A DNA stretch of 64,000 nt. It comes from Marinomonas posidonica IVIA-Po-181 (GTDB taxonomy: Bacteria; Pseudomonadota; Gammaproteobacteria; Pseudomonadales; Marinomonadaceae). The notes beneath the pieces are model-generated. The model made no database searches, was not told the origin of the DNA, and saw only the letters and a program-made list of their open reading frames with translations. A program made the translations under genes and the position numbers. Positions 1-10,024 of the stretch are shown here, piece by piece; positions within the stretch are counted from its first letter, which is position 1; each line of letters opens with the position of its first letter. The DNA is taken from NCBI RefSeq assembly GCF_000214215.1, contig NC_015559.1, forward strand, positions 3,149,001 to 3,213,000. The letters run 5' to 3'.

Positions 1-994
1 TATGACCCATTTCTTCAACGACTAAAGTCGCCGTATCACGATCAATTGTTTGGTTAATGGTTGCCATCGCCCCCATCTTAAACATGATCTTGATCACTTC
101 AGCGCCTTTAACGGCCATCTTTTCAGCTAATTCAGCAACGGTGATGCTCTCAGGCAAAGCCACTTCATGAATCATTTTAGCCGTTGGCTTCTGGAAGCCG
201 TGCTCTTGCTTAGTGGCTTTCTTATGCTTACGACCAAGCTTACCGCCGCGACGACCAAACTCATCACCGTCATTAACGTTTACACGACTGCGTTTGTTGT
301 CTGGGTTATTACGACCACGAGGCTTATCTTTTTCTTTGTCACTTTCATGACGAACGCCTTTCTTGCCTTTAGGGGCAACACTTGGCTTTTTACTGTCCAT
401 TGCTGGCTGAGTAGCCTTCTTTGGCGCTTTTTTCTGTTTTGGTGTTTCCACGGGTTCTGCCGCTCCTACGTCGGAGGCATTTTGCTCCGTATCATTTAGC
501 ACGCCATTGTCCTTAGTGGCAACGGTTTTTTCCGCTTCTTGACGCGCTTTTTCTTCAGCTTCAGCCTTCGCTTTGGCTACTGTCTCTTCCGCAAGCTTAC
601 GCTCTGCTTCTAGACGAGCCTGCTCTTCTGCTTGCTCGCGAGCTTGCTCTTCGGCAAGACGCTTAGCTAATTCTTCCTGCTTTTGCGCCTCTTCGTCAAC
701 ATCATCACGCTTTACGTAAGTACGTTTTTTCTTCACAGCCACATTGACTGATTTGCCACCATCACCAGAAATGGTACTGGTTTTCTTACGCTGCAATGTA
801 ATGCGTTGGTTGTCAGCCGTTTCATCTTCGCCATGCTGACGTTTTAAATAGTTCAATAACACTTGCTTTTCAACTTCAGAGACTTCTTGGTCCGCTTTTG
901 TTTGCGGAAGACCAGCCTCTTTCATCTGAGCTAGTAGCTTATCGACTGGTTTATTAACCAGTTCGGATAGTATCTTTACGGTTTGAACTGTCAT
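1..994 (-). CDS. infB: Translation initiation factor IF-2, N-terminal part (cut by window edge)
   Basis: IF-2 is the GTPase that brings initiator tRNA to the 30S subunit. Only about 331 N-terminal residues are inside the window and the frame runs open through position 1. The protein starts [20 protein letters not shown], a typical IF2_N domain (residues about 1-55). A long charged linker follows, rich in Lys, Glu, Ala and Arg with coiled-coil-like EEQAR/EAERK runs (about 90-180) and a basic stretch. A second IF2_N-like domain ([20 protein letters not shown]) lies near the edge. The GTPase domain is outside. The ATG is preceded by a strong AAGGGGGAA ribosome-binding site. It lies 26 bp after nusA, as in the conserved rimP-nusA-infB operon. 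Confidence 0.96.
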   Translation of the reverse strand, partial: MTVQTVKILSELVNKPVDKLLAQMKEAGLPQTKADQEVSEVEKQVLLNYLKRQHGEDETADNQRITLQRKKTSTISGDGGKSVNVAVKKKRTYVKRDDVDEEAQKQEELAKRLAEEQAREQAEEQARLEAERKLAEETVAKAKAEAEEKARQEAEKTVATKDNGVLNDTEQNASDVGAAEPVETPKQKKAPKKATQPAMDSKKPSVAPKGKKGVRHESDKEKDKPRGRNNPDNKRSRVNVNDGDEFGRRGGKLGRKHKKATKQEHGFQKPTAKMIHEVALPESITVAELAEKMAVKGAEVIKIMFKMGAMATINQTIDRDTATLVVEEMGH

Positions 995-1020
995 TAAGTT
1001 CCCCCTTTTGTACTCAGATT

Positions 1021-2511
1021 TTATTCAGATTCAGTAAACCAAGGTGCACGAGCGGTCAAAATTAGGCTGGCTGCGCGCTCTTCCGTCATACCTTCAACGT
1101 CAAGCAACTCATCAACAGACTGTTCGGCAAGGTCTTCCATCGTGATAACCCCCATGGAAGCAAGTACCAAGGCAAGGTGATTATCCATCCCTTCCATTGT
1201 CAGCAAGTCTTCAGCCGGTTTTGCACCATCCAACTGCTCTTCTGCTTGAAGAGCTTGATTTAATAGAGCTTCTTTTGCCCGTGAGCGAAGTTCGTTTACT
1301 AAATCTTCATCAAATCCGTCGATGTCTAACATTTCTTCCATTGGGACATAAGCCACTTCTTCCAAAGAAGCAAATCCCTCTTCAACCATTTGAATAGCCA
1401 AATCGTCGTCGATATTAAGACCAGAAACAAACAAGTCGATAAGTTTCTGCGACTCTTCTTGTTGTTTCGCTTCTGCGTCTTCACTGGTCATCACATTCAA
1501 TGACCAGCCAGTCAAAGATGAGGCTAAGCGAACATTTTGACCATTACGGCCAATCGCTTGAGCTAGGTTGTCAGCTTTCACCGCCACATCCATAGAGTGT
1601 GCATCTTCATCAATAACAATAGAGTCCACTTCAGCAGGCGCCATTGCATTGATAACCAATTGTGCTGGATTATCGTCCCAAAGAACGATATCGACACGCT
1701 CACCATTCATTTCATTTGAAACCGCTTGCACTCGTGCACCACGCATACCAACACATGCTCCAATAGGATCAATGCGACGATCATTGGTTTTTACAGCAAT
1801 TTTGGCACGTAGACCTGGATCACGAGAAGCGCCACGGATCTCAATCACTTCTTCCGCAATTTCTGGCACCTCAAGACGGAATAACTCAACCATAAAGGCT
1901 GGATCATTACGTGACAAAATTAATTGTGCACCACGATTATCTTCACGAATTTCCAATAACAAGGCACGAATGCGGTCATTCATACGGAAACTTTCACGAG
2001 CAATCAACTGATCTTTTGGCAAACTTGCCTCAGCATTTTCACCAAGATCAATGATCAAGCTGTCACGAGTCACTTTCTTCACCTGACCATGAACTAGCTT
2101 GCCAACCTTCTCGGCATACAAGGCAACCATTTTCGCGCGTTCAGCTTCACGAACTTTTTGAACGATGACCTGTTTTGCTGTTTGCGCAGCAATACGCCCA
2201 AATTCTTCTGACTCAACTTCTTCTTCGTAAACTTCACCTATGCCTAAACCTAGGTTCTGTTCTTCAGAATCATCAATTGTTAATTCAAAAGCAGGATTGG
2301 AATAATCTTCATCGGCAACAATGTTCCACTGACGATACGTCATATAATCACCAGTACGCTGATCAATAGACACTCGAATTAATGCGTCTTCTTCAAAACG
2401 ACGCTTGGCAGCACTCGCTAAAGCAATTTCAACGGCTTCGAAAATAACTTGTTTCGGAACATCTTTTTCGTTGGAAACGGCTTCTACTACCAAAAGAATT
2501 TCTTTGCTCAT
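1021..2511 (-). CDS. nusA: Transcription termination/antitermination factor NusA
   Basis: NusA binds RNA polymerase and nascent RNA and controls pausing, intrinsic termination and antitermination. The 496 residues match the length of the E. coli protein. The N-terminal polymerase-binding domain (about 1-130) starts [16 protein letters not shown]. It is followed by an S1 domain (about 135-200), two KH domains (including [17 protein letters not shown] and [15 protein letters not shown]), and two acidic C-terminal helix-hairpin-helix repeats (about 365-490) typical of gammaproteobacteria. The ATG at 2511 has AGAGG eight bases upstream. It is the second gene of the rimP-nusA-infB operon; NusA autoregulation through leader terminators is known in E. 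coli and may apply here. Confidence 0.98.
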   Translation of the reverse strand: MSKEILLVVEAVSNEKDVPKQVIFEAVEIALASAAKRRFEEDALIRVSIDQRTGDYMTYRQWNIVADEDYSNPAFELTIDDSEEQNLGLGIGEVYEEEVESEEFGRIAAQTAKQVIVQKVREAERAKMVALYAEKVGKLVHGQVKKVTRDSLIIDLGENAEASLPKDQLIARESFRMNDRIRALLLEIREDNRGAQLILSRNDPAFMVELFRLEVPEIAEEVIEIRGASRDPGLRAKIAVKTNDRRIDPIGACVGMRGARVQAVSNEMNGERVDIVLWDDNPAQLVINAMAPAEVDSIVIDEDAHSMDVAVKADNLAQAIGRNGQNVRLASSLTGWSLNVMTSEDAEAKQQEESQKLIDLFVSGLNIDDDLAIQMVEEGFASLEEVAYVPMEEMLDIDGFDEDLVNELRSRAKEALLNQALQAEEQLDGAKPAEDLLTMEGMDNHLALVLASMGVITMEDLAEQSVDELLDVEGMTEERAASLILTARAPWFTESE

Positions 2512-2539
2512 CCTTTTAGCCTCTCTTCAAGGTTAATTT

Positions 2540-3001
2540 TTAAAATTGTGGAACAATATTGCCTTTATCAATTAAATCAATCGGCAACAAGTATTCTTCT
2601 TGATCAACACGAACGACAATATCGTCGTTCTCAACGCCCACTAACTGTCCTTTAAACTTACGACGCCCATCAAATGGCACTCGCAAACGTAAAGACACAA
2701 TTGAGCCAACATATGCTTGATATTGAGTCAAAGAAAATAAAGGTCGATCCAAGCCTGGTGAAGAGACCTCTAGGTGATACTCACCTGTAATTGGATCTTC
2801 AACATCCAAAATAGAACTCACCTGACGGCTCACACGAGCACAATCTTCAACATCAATCCCTTTCTCAGCATCTGTTTCAATAAAGATACGCAGCACAGAG
2901 TCTTTACCTTGCGATAAATACTCCATTCCCCAAAACTCGAACTCCAGACCTTCAACAACTGGACGAACAAGTTCCTCTAAAATCGTAAATTTAGCTGACA
3001 A
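2540..3001 (-). CDS. rimP: Ribosome maturation factor RimP
   Basis: RimP is needed for 30S subunit maturation. The frame is open upstream, but I place the start at the TTG at 3001. It has GGAG seven bases upstream and gives 153 residues, the family's normal length; the protein then begins (f)[22 protein letters not shown]. The N-terminal domain contains [24 protein letters not shown] and the hallmark [14 protein letters not shown] (about residues 80-93). The C-terminal SH3-like domain (about 95-153) includes GRRKFKGQL. It is first in the rimP-nusA-infB transcript. Upstream in-frame ATG candidates lie inside the hairpin-rich leader and lack family similarity, so they are unlikely. Confidence 0.94.
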   Translation of the reverse strand: MSAKFTILEELVRPVVEGLEFEFWGMEYLSQGKDSVLRIFIETDAEKGIDVEDCARVSRQVSSILDVEDPITGEYHLEVSSPGLDRPLFSLTQYQAYVGSIVSLRLRVPFDGRRKFKGQLVGVENDDIVVRVDQEEYLLPIDLIDKGNIVPQF

Positions 3002-3040
3002 TCGCTTTCTCCGAGTATCGCGTTTGCAAAACGCAGAAAC

Positions 3041-3060
3041 AAAAAACGGGCTCAAGGCCC
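3041..3060 (-). terminator. Intrinsic terminator-like hairpin in the rimP leader (proximal)
   Basis: On the minus strand GGGC-CTTGA-GCCC is followed by GTTTTTT. It lies 40 bp before the rimP start and is the second of two terminator-like structures in tandem. It could end read-through from secG/tRNA-Leu or act as an attenuator for rimP-nusA-infB. Confidence 0.65.
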
Positions 3061-3080
3061 ATTTATGCAGTTCAGATAAC

Positions 3081-3100
3081 AAAAAACCCCATAAAGGGGC
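3081..3100 (-). terminator. Intrinsic terminator-like hairpin in the rimP leader (distal)
   Basis: On the minus strand CCCC-TTTAT-GGGG is followed directly by TTTTTTG. It sits between tRNA-Leu and rimP. With the hairpin 20 bp further on it forms a tandem pair, resembling the tandem terminators described between metY and rimP in E. coli. Confidence 0.7.
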
Positions 3101-3107
3101 TCTCAGT

Positions 3108-3157
3108 GCTTGCAACAATCAAATCGTTGCAAGCCTCCTTCTCGTAAAAAGAAGGCC
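3108..3157 (-). other. Two further hairpins in the tRNA-Leu to rimP leader
   Basis: GCTTGCAAC (3108-3116) pairs perfectly with GTTGCAAGC (3126-3134) across a nine-base loop. Next to it on the tRNA side is a second hairpin built from CCTTCT and AGAAGG around a short T-rich loop. Neither has a U-tract of its own. With the two terminators they make a four-hairpin leader of about 240 nt before rimP. Confidence 0.55.
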
Positions 3158-3241
3158 GTCAATCCGGACTATTAGCAGAGTCCCAAACAACTCTGTATTA
3201 ATAGCTGACATCATACAGAAAATATGACGTCAATTCAAGAT

Positions 3242-3327
3242 TGGTGCCGATGGCCGGACTCGAACCGGCACAGCCGTAGGCCACCACCCCCTCAAGATGG
3301 CGTGTCTACCAATTCCACCACATCGGC
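3242..3327 (-). tRNA. tRNA-Leu (anticodon GAG)
   Basis: The cloverleaf reads on the minus strand. The acceptor arms are GCCGATG and CATCGGC, with discriminator A and an encoded CCA (3242-3244). The anticodon loop TTGAGGG carries GAG, and a long class II variable arm and a GGTTCGAGTCC T-loop region are present. Length is 86 nt. It lies 22 bp downstream of secG, the same place as leuU in E. coli. Confidence 0.96.
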
Positions 3328-3349
3328 AAAACCTTATATCAAAGCGTTC

Positions 3350-3706
3350 TTATTCCGTTACAGGAAGGTCAGATGACGCTTTCTTCTCCTCACCTAGAGC
3401 AGGCAATTCAACTGTTTCTTCAGATACTTGAGAGGCTGAAGGCAGAGAATCTAGAGCACCAGAGACACTCTTAGCTTGCTCACTAGCGTAAAACGCCAAT
3501 CCAAAACTGGTAATAAAGAAAACCAACGCAAAAACACCGGTTAGCTTACCGAAGAAGCTACCGCCACCCTGACTTCCAAATACGGTTTGAGAGGCACCAC
3601 CACCGAATGAAGCACCAGCGTCTGCGCCTTTACCTTGCTGCAATAACACCAATGCAATAATCGCAATTGCGGCGAGAACATGAAAAACTAAAATAAGCGC
3701 TTCCAT
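3350..3706 (-). CDS. secG: Preprotein translocase subunit SecG
   Basis: SecG is a small inner-membrane subunit that assists SecYE translocation. The 118 residues start MEALILVFHVLAAIAIIALV. They form one transmembrane helix (about 2-22), the conserved QQGKGADAGASFGGGASQTVFG loop, and a second helix (about 52-72, GVFALVFFITSFGLAFYAS). A Ser/Glu/Lys-rich tail completes it. I use the ATG at 3706 rather than the adjacent TTG at 3709 because its AGG lies seven bases upstream. It starts directly after tpiA (the tpiA stop is three bases away), so the two are co-transcribed, and tRNA-Leu follows. Confidence 0.95.
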   Translation of the reverse strand: MEALILVFHVLAAIAIIALVLLQQGKGADAGASFGGGASQTVFGSQGGGSFFGKLTGVFALVFFITSFGLAFYASEQAKSVSGALDSLPSASQVSEETVELPALGEEKKASSDLPVTE

Positions 3707-3709
3707 CAA

Positions 3710-4462
3710 TTAACCTGCTGCTTTAACTATGTCTAAAAATTCTTTTGCATCCAAAGATGCGCCACCCACAAGGGCACCATCAACATCAGGCATGGTAAAT
3801 AACTCTGCACTGGTTGAGGCCTTTACACTACCACCATAAAGAATCTGAACTTTCTCAGAAACCGGTGTAGATAAGCTTGCCAAATTGGCTCTAATTGCTT
3901 GATGCACATCTTGTGCCTGTTGCGCACTGGCAGATAACCCAGTACCAATCGCCCAAACTGGCTCATAAGCAATGACTATATTCTCAAACGCTTGAATGCC
4001 AACCACATCAATCACCGCGGCAACTTGACGCTCACAAACAAGCAAAGTTTGCTCAGCTTCACGCTCTTCTAGCGTTTCACCGATACACAAAATGGGTTTC
4101 AAACCTGCTGACAAAGCCATCTTCACTTTTTCAGCAACCACTTCGTCTGTTTCACCATACAAAGAACGTCGCTCTGAGTGACCCACTAGAACATAAGTCA
4201 CCTTGAAGTCTGTCAACATAGCCGTTGAAACTTCACCCGTATAAGCCCCTTTTTCATACTGACTGAGGTTTTGCGCAGCCAGTACTAGTCCACTTTGCTG
4301 AGCAATAACATCTGCCACTTGTGAAAGATAAGGAAATGGGGGAGTAACAACCACTTCAGCACTAGATTCTGACATCTCTAATAGACCGTTAACCAAGCTC
4401 GAAATTGACGCTTTCGAACCATTCATCTTCCAGTTTCCAGCTACTATTTTTTGTCGAATCAT
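3710..4462 (-). CDS. tpiA: Triosephosphate isomerase
   Basis: TpiA interconverts dihydroxyacetone phosphate and glyceraldehyde-3-phosphate in the cytoplasm. The 250 residues form a single TIM barrel. Catalytic residues are visible: Lys12 in GNWKMNG, His95 in VGHSERR and Glu167 in AYEPVWAIGTG. The phosphate-binding YGGSV and GGASL loops are near the C terminus. It sits between glmM and secG as in Pseudomonas. A gap of 94 bp separates it from glmM, so it may have its own promoter. Confidence 0.98.
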   Translation of the reverse strand: MIRQKIVAGNWKMNGSKASISSLVNGLLEMSESSAEVVVTPPFPYLSQVADVIAQQSGLVLAAQNLSQYEKGAYTGEVSTAMLTDFKVTYVLVGHSERRSLYGETDEVVAEKVKMALSAGLKPILCIGETLEEREAEQTLLVCERQVAAVIDVVGIQAFENIVIAYEPVWAIGTGLSASAQQAQDVHQAIRANLASLSTPVSEKVQILYGGSVKASTSAELFTMPDVDGALVGGASLDAKEFLDIVKAAG

Positions 4463-4556
4463 AATCTAGCCCTTAAATTCGAGGCGCTCATTCTATGGAA
4501 AGCCTCTGTTGGTTTCAAGTATTTATTTTTATTCCAATCACTAAGTTGGTGTTTTA

Positions 4557-5903
4557 TTAGGCAGATTGCTTCGCCGCAACAACAGCGTCAACTTCTTCTA
4601 CCAAATAATCGACCAATTCATCTACCGTTTCATCATCACGACCTTCTACCATAACCCGAATCAAGGGTTCGGTCCCAGACGCTCGTAACAACACACGCCC
4701 TAGACCATTTAATCTTTCGTTTGCCACCGCAATGGCTTTCTGCAAAGCAGGCTCTTCATTCGGGATAAAACGTTCTGCCACTCGGATGTTTTTCAGTTTT
4801 TGTGGAAACTTAACCAGCCCAGTCAATAGCTCATCCAAAGCCTTACCTTCTTCCACCATCGCCTGTAAAACTTGCAATGCCGCAACAATACCGTCACCCG
4901 TTGTCGTAATAGATCGACAGACAATGTGCCCAGATGGCTCGCCACCCAGAACCCAACCGTGGTGAACCAGTTTTTCATTCACATAACGATCTCCAACCGC
5001 CGCTCGACTAAAGCCAATACCGGTTTCAGAAAAAGCCAACTCCAAACCAAAGTTACTCATAAGAGTCCCGACCACACCGCCACTGAAGCGCCCTGTGCTC
5101 ATCAAATGATTGGCAATAATGTATAAAATATCATCACCATCACGTACTACACCGTGACGGTCAACAAGAATCAGACGATCGCCATCACCATCTAAGGCAA
5201 TACCTATATCCGCATCTTCAGCCAACACATTTTTACGCAACAGTTCCGGCTTGGTCGCACCACTGAACTCATTGATATTCAAGCCGTCAGGATTGGCACC
5301 AATGGAGATCACTTCGGCACCCAACTCAGAAAATACACGAGGCGCGACATGATAGGTAGCGCCATCAGCACAATCCACCACAATTTTAAGACCGCTCAAC
5401 TGCAAACCAATCGGAAAGGTGCCTTTGCAATATTCAATATAACGCCCTGCAGCATCATCAATACGACGAGCTCGTCCGATCAAGCTCGACTCAACCACTT
5501 CCATTGGTTGGTCTAAATAATATTCGATGCGCTCTTCAATTTCATCCGAGACCTTACCGCCCTCAGCTGAGAAAAACTTAATGCCATTATCATAAAAAGG
5601 ATTGTGGGAGGCACTGATCACAATGCCAGCACTGGCGCGAAAAGTACGTGTCAAATAAGCGATAGCGGGCGTTGGCATTGGCCCCACCAAACGCACATCA
5701 GCACCGGCTGCAACAATGCCTGCCTCTAAGGCAGATTCAAACATATAGCCTGAAATACGCGTATCTTTACCGATCAATATTTTCTTGTCTTTTTCCTTAA
5801 ATACCTGACCTGCAGCCCAACCCAGCTTTAACATAAACTCAGGAGTGATCGGTGTTGTACCAACCTTGCCACGAATACCATCTGTACCAAAATACTTACG
5901 CAT
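4557..5903 (-). CDS. glmM: Phosphoglucosamine mutase
   Basis: GlmM converts glucosamine-6-phosphate to glucosamine-1-phosphate for UDP-GlcNAc, the precursor of peptidoglycan and LPS. The 448 residues have the alpha-D-phosphohexomutase layout. The start is [12 protein letters not shown], the active-site serine is in SASHNP (Ser99), and the metal loop is DGDGDR (about 240-245). Sugar binding is by GEPSGH, and phosphate binding near the C terminus by [12 protein letters not shown]. Its ATG overlaps the folP stop by one base (TAATG), which implies translational coupling with folP. Confidence 0.98.
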   Translation of the reverse strand: MRKYFGTDGIRGKVGTTPITPEFMLKLGWAAGQVFKEKDKKILIGKDTRISGYMFESALEAGIVAAGADVRLVGPMPTPAIAYLTRTFRASAGIVISASHNPFYDNGIKFFSAEGGKVSDEIEERIEYYLDQPMEVVESSLIGRARRIDDAAGRYIEYCKGTFPIGLQLSGLKIVVDCADGATYHVAPRVFSELGAEVISIGANPDGLNINEFSGATKPELLRKNVLAEDADIGIALDGDGDRLILVDRHGVVRDGDDILYIIANHLMSTGRFSGGVVGTLMSNFGLELAFSETGIGFSRAAVGDRYVNEKLVHHGWVLGGEPSGHIVCRSITTTGDGIVAALQVLQAMVEEGKALDELLTGLVKFPQKLKNIRVAERFIPNEEPALQKAIAVANERLNGLGRVLLRASGTEPLIRVMVEGRDDETVDELVDYLVEEVDAVVAAKQSA

Positions 5904-6736
5904 TATTTCTCTCTCTCAATACGTGACATTAGCGTCAACATTTCGACATGAGACCTAACATCGTGAACCCTAAATATCCTTGCGCCACGTGCATAGGCCG
6001 AAGCATTCGCACCCATAGTACCATATAAGCGCTCCTCGACTGGAAGTCCTAATATGTCCCCTACCATAGTTTTACGAGACACGCCAATCAACACCTCAAA
6101 ACCAAGGCGCTTAAAGTACTCCGTATGCTGCAACAACAATAAATTGTGTGGTAACGCTTTACCAAAACCAATACCGGGATCCAGTAAAATATTAGCCGAA
6201 TCAATACCTACTGACTGACACGCCGCTACACGAGTCAATAAATAATCAGACACCTCAGACACAACCGACTGATAATCAGGTTGATCTTGCATGGTTTGAG
6301 GCATGCCCTTCATATGCATCAAGCACACTGGCAACTTAGTCTGAGCAGCCGCTTGCAAGGCACCATCACGCTCCAATGCCCTAACATCATTGATCAACCC
6401 AGCTCCCAAATTCGCGGATTGCAGCATCACCTCAGGCGTACTAGTGTCTACCGACACAATGACATCAAAGCGCGACTTAATGGCTTCAACAATAGGAATA
6501 ACTCGATCTAGTTCTTGTTGACAGGAAACCGGCACCGCACCTGGTCGCGTTGATTCACCACCAACATCGATCATGCTAGCGCCTTCACAAATCATTCGTT
6601 CGCTTTGACGTAACGCGGAGTCAAGAGAATTGAAGGCACCGCCATCCGAAAATGAGTCCGGTGTGACATTCAGAATGCCCATTACATGAGGAAGGGACAA
6701 GTCTAACGACTTGTCCCCAAATGACATTAACGACAT
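5903..6736 (-). CDS. folP: Dihydropteroate synthase
   Basis: FolP condenses 6-hydroxymethyl-dihydropterin diphosphate with p-aminobenzoate in folate synthesis and is the sulfonamide target. The 277 residues fold as a TIM barrel. Visible motifs are [14 protein letters not shown] (about 20-33), GGESTRPGA, the DTSTPEVM strand, [15 protein letters not shown] and GVSRKTM. It is 28 bp after ftsH and overlaps glmM by one base, giving the classical ftsH-folP-glmM arrangement. Confidence 0.98.
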   Translation of the reverse strand: MSLMSFGDKSLDLSLPHVMGILNVTPDSFSDGGAFNSLDSALRQSERMICEGASMIDVGGESTRPGAVPVSCQQELDRVIPIVEAIKSRFDVIVSVDTSTPEVMLQSANLGAGLINDVRALERDGALQAAAQTKLPVCLMHMKGMPQTMQDQPDYQSVVSEVSDYLLTRVAACQSVGIDSANILLDPGIGFGKALPHNLLLLQHTEYFKRLGFEVLIGVSRKTMVGDILGLPVEERLYGTMGANASAYARGARIFRVHDVRSHVEMLTLMSRIEREK

Positions 6737-6764
6737 GAAATATCCATATCAAAATGATTTGAAA

Positions 6765-8732
6765 TTATTCACCTGCAGGCCGAGAAGCTTCACCAGATAC
6801 TCCGTCTACATCACTTGCCTCAGCAACAACTTCCTCTGTAGGCGCTTCTGGTGCTGTTTTTTCTTCACCATTGTCTGGCGAATCAGCACTAGGATCTGAC
6901 CATCCTTCTGGCGCAGATGGTTTTTTACCATCCATAATTTCTTTAATTTGCTTCGCATCAATGGTTTCATACTGCATCAATGCTTCAGCCATCACATCCA
7001 GTTTACTACGATTCTCATGCAAGATGTTCGTTGCCGTCTCGTAACAGCGATTAATAATATCTTGCACTTCTGCGTCTATAACTTTTCCAGTCTCAGGGGA
7101 GAAGTAATTCGCCTTACTTCCTGTCGGACCAGAGATGTAACCACCAGAATTATCATCTTCTTCGTAAGCAAAAGGCCCAAGTTTTTCAGACAAGCCCCAT
7201 TTGGTCACCATGTTACGAGCAATACTGGTTGCTCGCTCAATGTCGTTTGACGCACCAGTCGAAACACCATCAAAACCATGAATCATCTCTTCGGCAATAC
7301 GACCACCATAGAGACTACAAACCTGACTCTCTAAACCACGCTTACTGACACTGTATTTATCATCTTCAGGCAAGTACATAGTCACACCCAAAGCACGACC
7401 ACGAGGAATAATAGACACCTTGTAAACCGGGTCATGTTCAGGCATTAGGTAACCAATAATAGTATGACCTGCTTCGTGATAAGCCGTATTCAACTTCTCT
7501 TCATTGTTCATCACCATGGTCTTACGCTCTGCTCCCATCAGGATCTTATCCTTAGCGAGTTCAAGCTGCTCCATGTTCACCAAACGACGATTCGAACGTG
7601 CTGCAAACAGAGCAGCTTCATTGACCAAGTTCGCCAAATCAGCACCAGAAAAACCTGGTGTACCACGCGCTATATTTTTTGGTTCAACATCGTCATCGCA
7701 CGGCACTTTACGCAAATGCACTTTCAAAATCTGTTCACGACCACGAATATCAGGTAAACCAACTGTGACTTGACGGTCAAAACGGCCCGGACGCAATAAC
7801 GCAGGATCCAACACATCAGGACGGTTTGTTGCAGCAATTACGATAATACCTTCGTTACCTTCAAAACCATCCATTTCAACCAACAGTTGGTTCAACGTCT
7901 GTTCACGTTCATCATTACCACCGCCCATACCTGAGCCACGGTTACGACCAACCGCATCAATCTCATCAATAAAGATTATGCAGGGCGCATGCTTCTTCGC
8001 TTGTTCGAACATGTCACGAACACGAGACGCACCCACACCCACAAACATTTCAACAAAGTCTGAACCGGAAATGGTAAAGAAAGGGACTTTCGCTTCACCC
8101 GCAATGGCTTTCGCCAAAAGAGTTTTACCCGTACCTGGAGGTCCACACATTAAGATACCGCGAGGAATCTTACCGCCTAGACGCTGAAACTTGCTTGGCT
8201 CACGAAGGAAGTCCACCAATTCTTCGGTGTCTTCTTTAGCCTCATCACAGCCTGCTACATCAGCAAAAGTTGTCTTAATTTGGTCCTCTGGCAGCAATCG
8301 TGCTTTTGACTTACCAAAAGACATCGGACCGCCTTTACCACCGCCACCGCCTTGCATTTGGCGCATAAAGAACATAAAAATGGCAAGAATAAGAAGAATA
8401 GGAAAGCTCGCCACCAACAACTGAGTCCAAATGCTCTGCTGTTCTGGCATACGACCTTCAACAACGACATTCTTGTTAAGTAAGTCATCCATCAATTTAG
8501 GATCGGACGCAGCAGGGCGAACGGTATCAAAACTGTCACCATTTGAACGCGTACCACTAATGGTATAACCGTCAACAATCACTTTCGCGATCCGGCCATC
8601 TTGTACTTCTTTAACAAACTCAGAATAAGAAATTCGGTTCGTTTCTGACGTGGTATTAAAATTGTTAAAAACTGTTAACAGTACCGCCGCAATGACCAAC
8701 CATAACAGAATATTTTTTAGCATATCGTTCAA
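6765..8732 (-). CDS. ftsH: ATP-dependent zinc metalloprotease FtsH
   Basis: FtsH is the membrane AAA+ protease that degrades misfolded membrane proteins and regulators such as LpxC and sigma-32. Numbered from an upstream in-frame GTG, the protein has a transmembrane helix (about 9-24), a periplasmic domain and a second helix (about 107-126). Walker A GPPGTGKT follows (199-206), then Walker B IIFIDEID, the second region of homology, and the zinc site HEAGH (421-425). The tail is acidic and Pro/Glu-rich. I choose the TTG at 8732, seven bases after AGAGG, giving [12 protein letters not shown] as in Pseudomonas FtsH (655 residues). Confidence 0.97.
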   Translation of the reverse strand: MNDMLKNILLWLVIAAVLLTVFNNFNTTSETNRISYSEFVKEVQDGRIAKVIVDGYTISGTRSNGDSFDTVRPAASDPKLMDDLLNKNVVVEGRMPEQQSIWTQLLVASFPILLILAIFMFFMRQMQGGGGGKGGPMSFGKSKARLLPEDQIKTTFADVAGCDEAKEDTEELVDFLREPSKFQRLGGKIPRGILMCGPPGTGKTLLAKAIAGEAKVPFFTISGSDFVEMFVGVGASRVRDMFEQAKKHAPCIIFIDEIDAVGRNRGSGMGGGNDEREQTLNQLLVEMDGFEGNEGIIVIAATNRPDVLDPALLRPGRFDRQVTVGLPDIRGREQILKVHLRKVPCDDDVEPKNIARGTPGFSGADLANLVNEAALFAARSNRRLVNMEQLELAKDKILMGAERKTMVMNNEEKLNTAYHEAGHTIIGYLMPEHDPVYKVSIIPRGRALGVTMYLPEDDKYSVSKRGLESQVCSLYGGRIAEEMIHGFDGVSTGASNDIERATSIARNMVTKWGLSEKLGPFAYEEDDNSGGYISGPTGSKANYFSPETGKVIDAEVQDIINRCYETATNILHENRSKLDVMAEALMQYETIDAKQIKEIMDGKKPSAPEGWSDPSADSPDNGEEKTAPEAPTEEVVAEASDVDGVSGEASRPAGE

Positions 8733-8793
8733 GAGCACACCTCTTAACGGTTAGTTTTAAATGTTACTGGCTATCATACCAGAACATTACCCA

Positions 8794-9414
8794 TTAACCC
8801 TTATATTGTCTTCCTAATAAGTAAACTTCACGACTTCGCGCCCGAGAAGCATCCGGTTTTCGCGTTACAACAGAGCCAAACTGCTCTCGCATGGCTTTCA
8901 AGTATTCTTCAAAGCCCTCTCCTTGGAACACTTTTACTAAAAAGTTACCACCAGGACGCAACACATGAGCCGCCATATCCAAGGCGAGTTCCACCAGATA
9001 CATCGCCTGAGGCTGATCCGAAGAACTGTTTCCACTCATATTGGGGGCCATATCAGAAATTACAAGATCCGCTTTTTGATCTCCAATCTCCGCCAAAATG
9101 GCTTCGTACACTTCTTGCTCAGTAAAGTCCCCCTGAACAAAGCGCACACCAGGCAGCGGGGCCATCTCTAAGATGTCGGAGGCAACAATGGTACCCTTAT
9201 CCCCAATTAACTTTGCCGCGATTTGCGACCAGCCACCAGGTGCCGCACCAAGATCCACCACACTCATTCCAGGGCGAATCAGCTTATCCTTATCATTGAT
9301 TTCAATTAGCTTATAGCTCGCTCTAGAACGATAACCATCTTGTTGAGACTTTTTGACATAAGGATCGTCAAAATGTTCCTTCATCCAATTGTTACTACTT
9401 TTTGATCTTGCCAC
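8794..9414 (-). CDS. rlmE: 23S rRNA (uridine-2'-O-)-methyltransferase RlmE (FtsJ/RrmJ)
   Basis: RlmE methylates U2552 in the A loop of 23S rRNA late in 50S assembly. The 206 residues begin [22 protein letters not shown]. The SAM site [12 protein letters not shown] is at about 54-65. The K-D-K-E tetrad regions are visible as [32 protein letters not shown] and [11 protein letters not shown]. It lies 61 bp before ftsH, which is the usual rlmE-ftsH pair, and diverges from yhbY. Confidence 0.97.
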   Translation of the reverse strand: MARSKSSNNWMKEHFDDPYVKKSQQDGYRSRASYKLIEINDKDKLIRPGMSVVDLGAAPGGWSQIAAKLIGDKGTIVASDILEMAPLPGVRFVQGDFTEQEVYEAILAEIGDQKADLVISDMAPNMSGNSSSDQPQAMYLVELALDMAAHVLRPGGNFLVKVFQGEGFEEYLKAMREQFGSVVTRKPDASRARSREVYLLGRQYKG

Positions 9415-9448
9415 GTTTTCATCATACCTAAATCATTCAATATTCCGC

Positions 9449-9454
9449 TATAAT
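9449..9454 (+). promoter_or_regulatory. Possible -10 element for yhbY
   Basis: TATAAT lies in the 99-bp divergent gap, 60 bp upstream of the yhbY start. No good TTGACA-like -35 is visible at 16-18 bp, so this is only a candidate. Confidence 0.3.
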
Positions 9455-9513
9455 ATCGCTTAACCTTTAAAGCCTCCAATAAAGAGGGTCAACTAAGATG
9501 AGAAAAATTTACT

Positions 9514-9816
9514 ATGAGTCTGACAAACGCCCAAAAAAAGCAGTACCGTTTAATCGGTCACAGCCTTAATCCTGTCGTAATGATCGCTGGTAACGGTCTA
9601 ACAGAAGCCGTACTAACCGAAATAGACAGAGCACTTGAAGATCACGAATTAATAAAAGTTCGCATCAGTATTACTGACCGAGATGTACGCAGTGCCTTAA
9701 TTACAGAAATCAGCAAAGTAATGAAAAGCGAAACGGTACAAGTCATCGGCAAGGTCGCACTTTTTTACCGCGCAGCCTTAGAGCCCAATCCTAAGCTTTC
9801 GAACCTACTGCGCTAA
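9514..9816 (+). CDS. yhbY: YhbY-type CRM-domain RNA-binding protein
   Basis: YhbY proteins bind pre-50S particles through a CRM domain and help ribosome assembly. The 100 residues cover one CRM domain. The start MSLTNAQKKQYRLIGHSLNPVV is typical, GNGLTEAVLTEIDRALEDHELIKV contains the GxxG-like loop, and VQVIGKVALFYRA closes the domain. It is divergent from rlmE-ftsH, which is the standard gammaproteobacterial arrangement. The ribosome-binding site is weak. Confidence 0.95.
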   Translation: MSLTNAQKKQYRLIGHSLNPVVMIAGNGLTEAVLTEIDRALEDHELIKVRISITDRDVRSALITEISKVMKSETVQVIGKVALFYRAALEPNPKLSNLLR

Positions 9817-9831
9817 GCAAAGATTCGCCGC

Positions 9832-9849
9832 GCCTACAGGGATGTAGGC
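9832..9849 (+). terminator. Hairpin downstream of yhbY
   Basis: GCCTACA-GGGA-TGTAGGC is a perfect seven-base-pair stem with a tetraloop, 16 bp past the yhbY stop. It lacks a U-tract, so it may be a weak or Rho-assisted terminator or a 3'-end stabiliser. Confidence 0.4.
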
Positions 9850-10024
9850 TAAGCGCCCTCTAAAATGCTCTTTCTCTCACCCAAAACATCCACTCCCTTC
9901 TAAAACCACCATTTAATATAGCTTTTCAGTCATAACACTATTAGCTTTTCTAAAATAACCTCAGCCACTAAACTCTTCCTGAAAATGGTCGATAACATTG
10001 CACAGCGATCAAAGGAGCCGCACC

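Noticed and set aside
167..499. 110-codon plus-strand frame opposite infB
   Set aside because: It lies antisense to the clearly coding infB linker. Its hydrophobic composition comes from complementing Lys/Glu/Ala codons.
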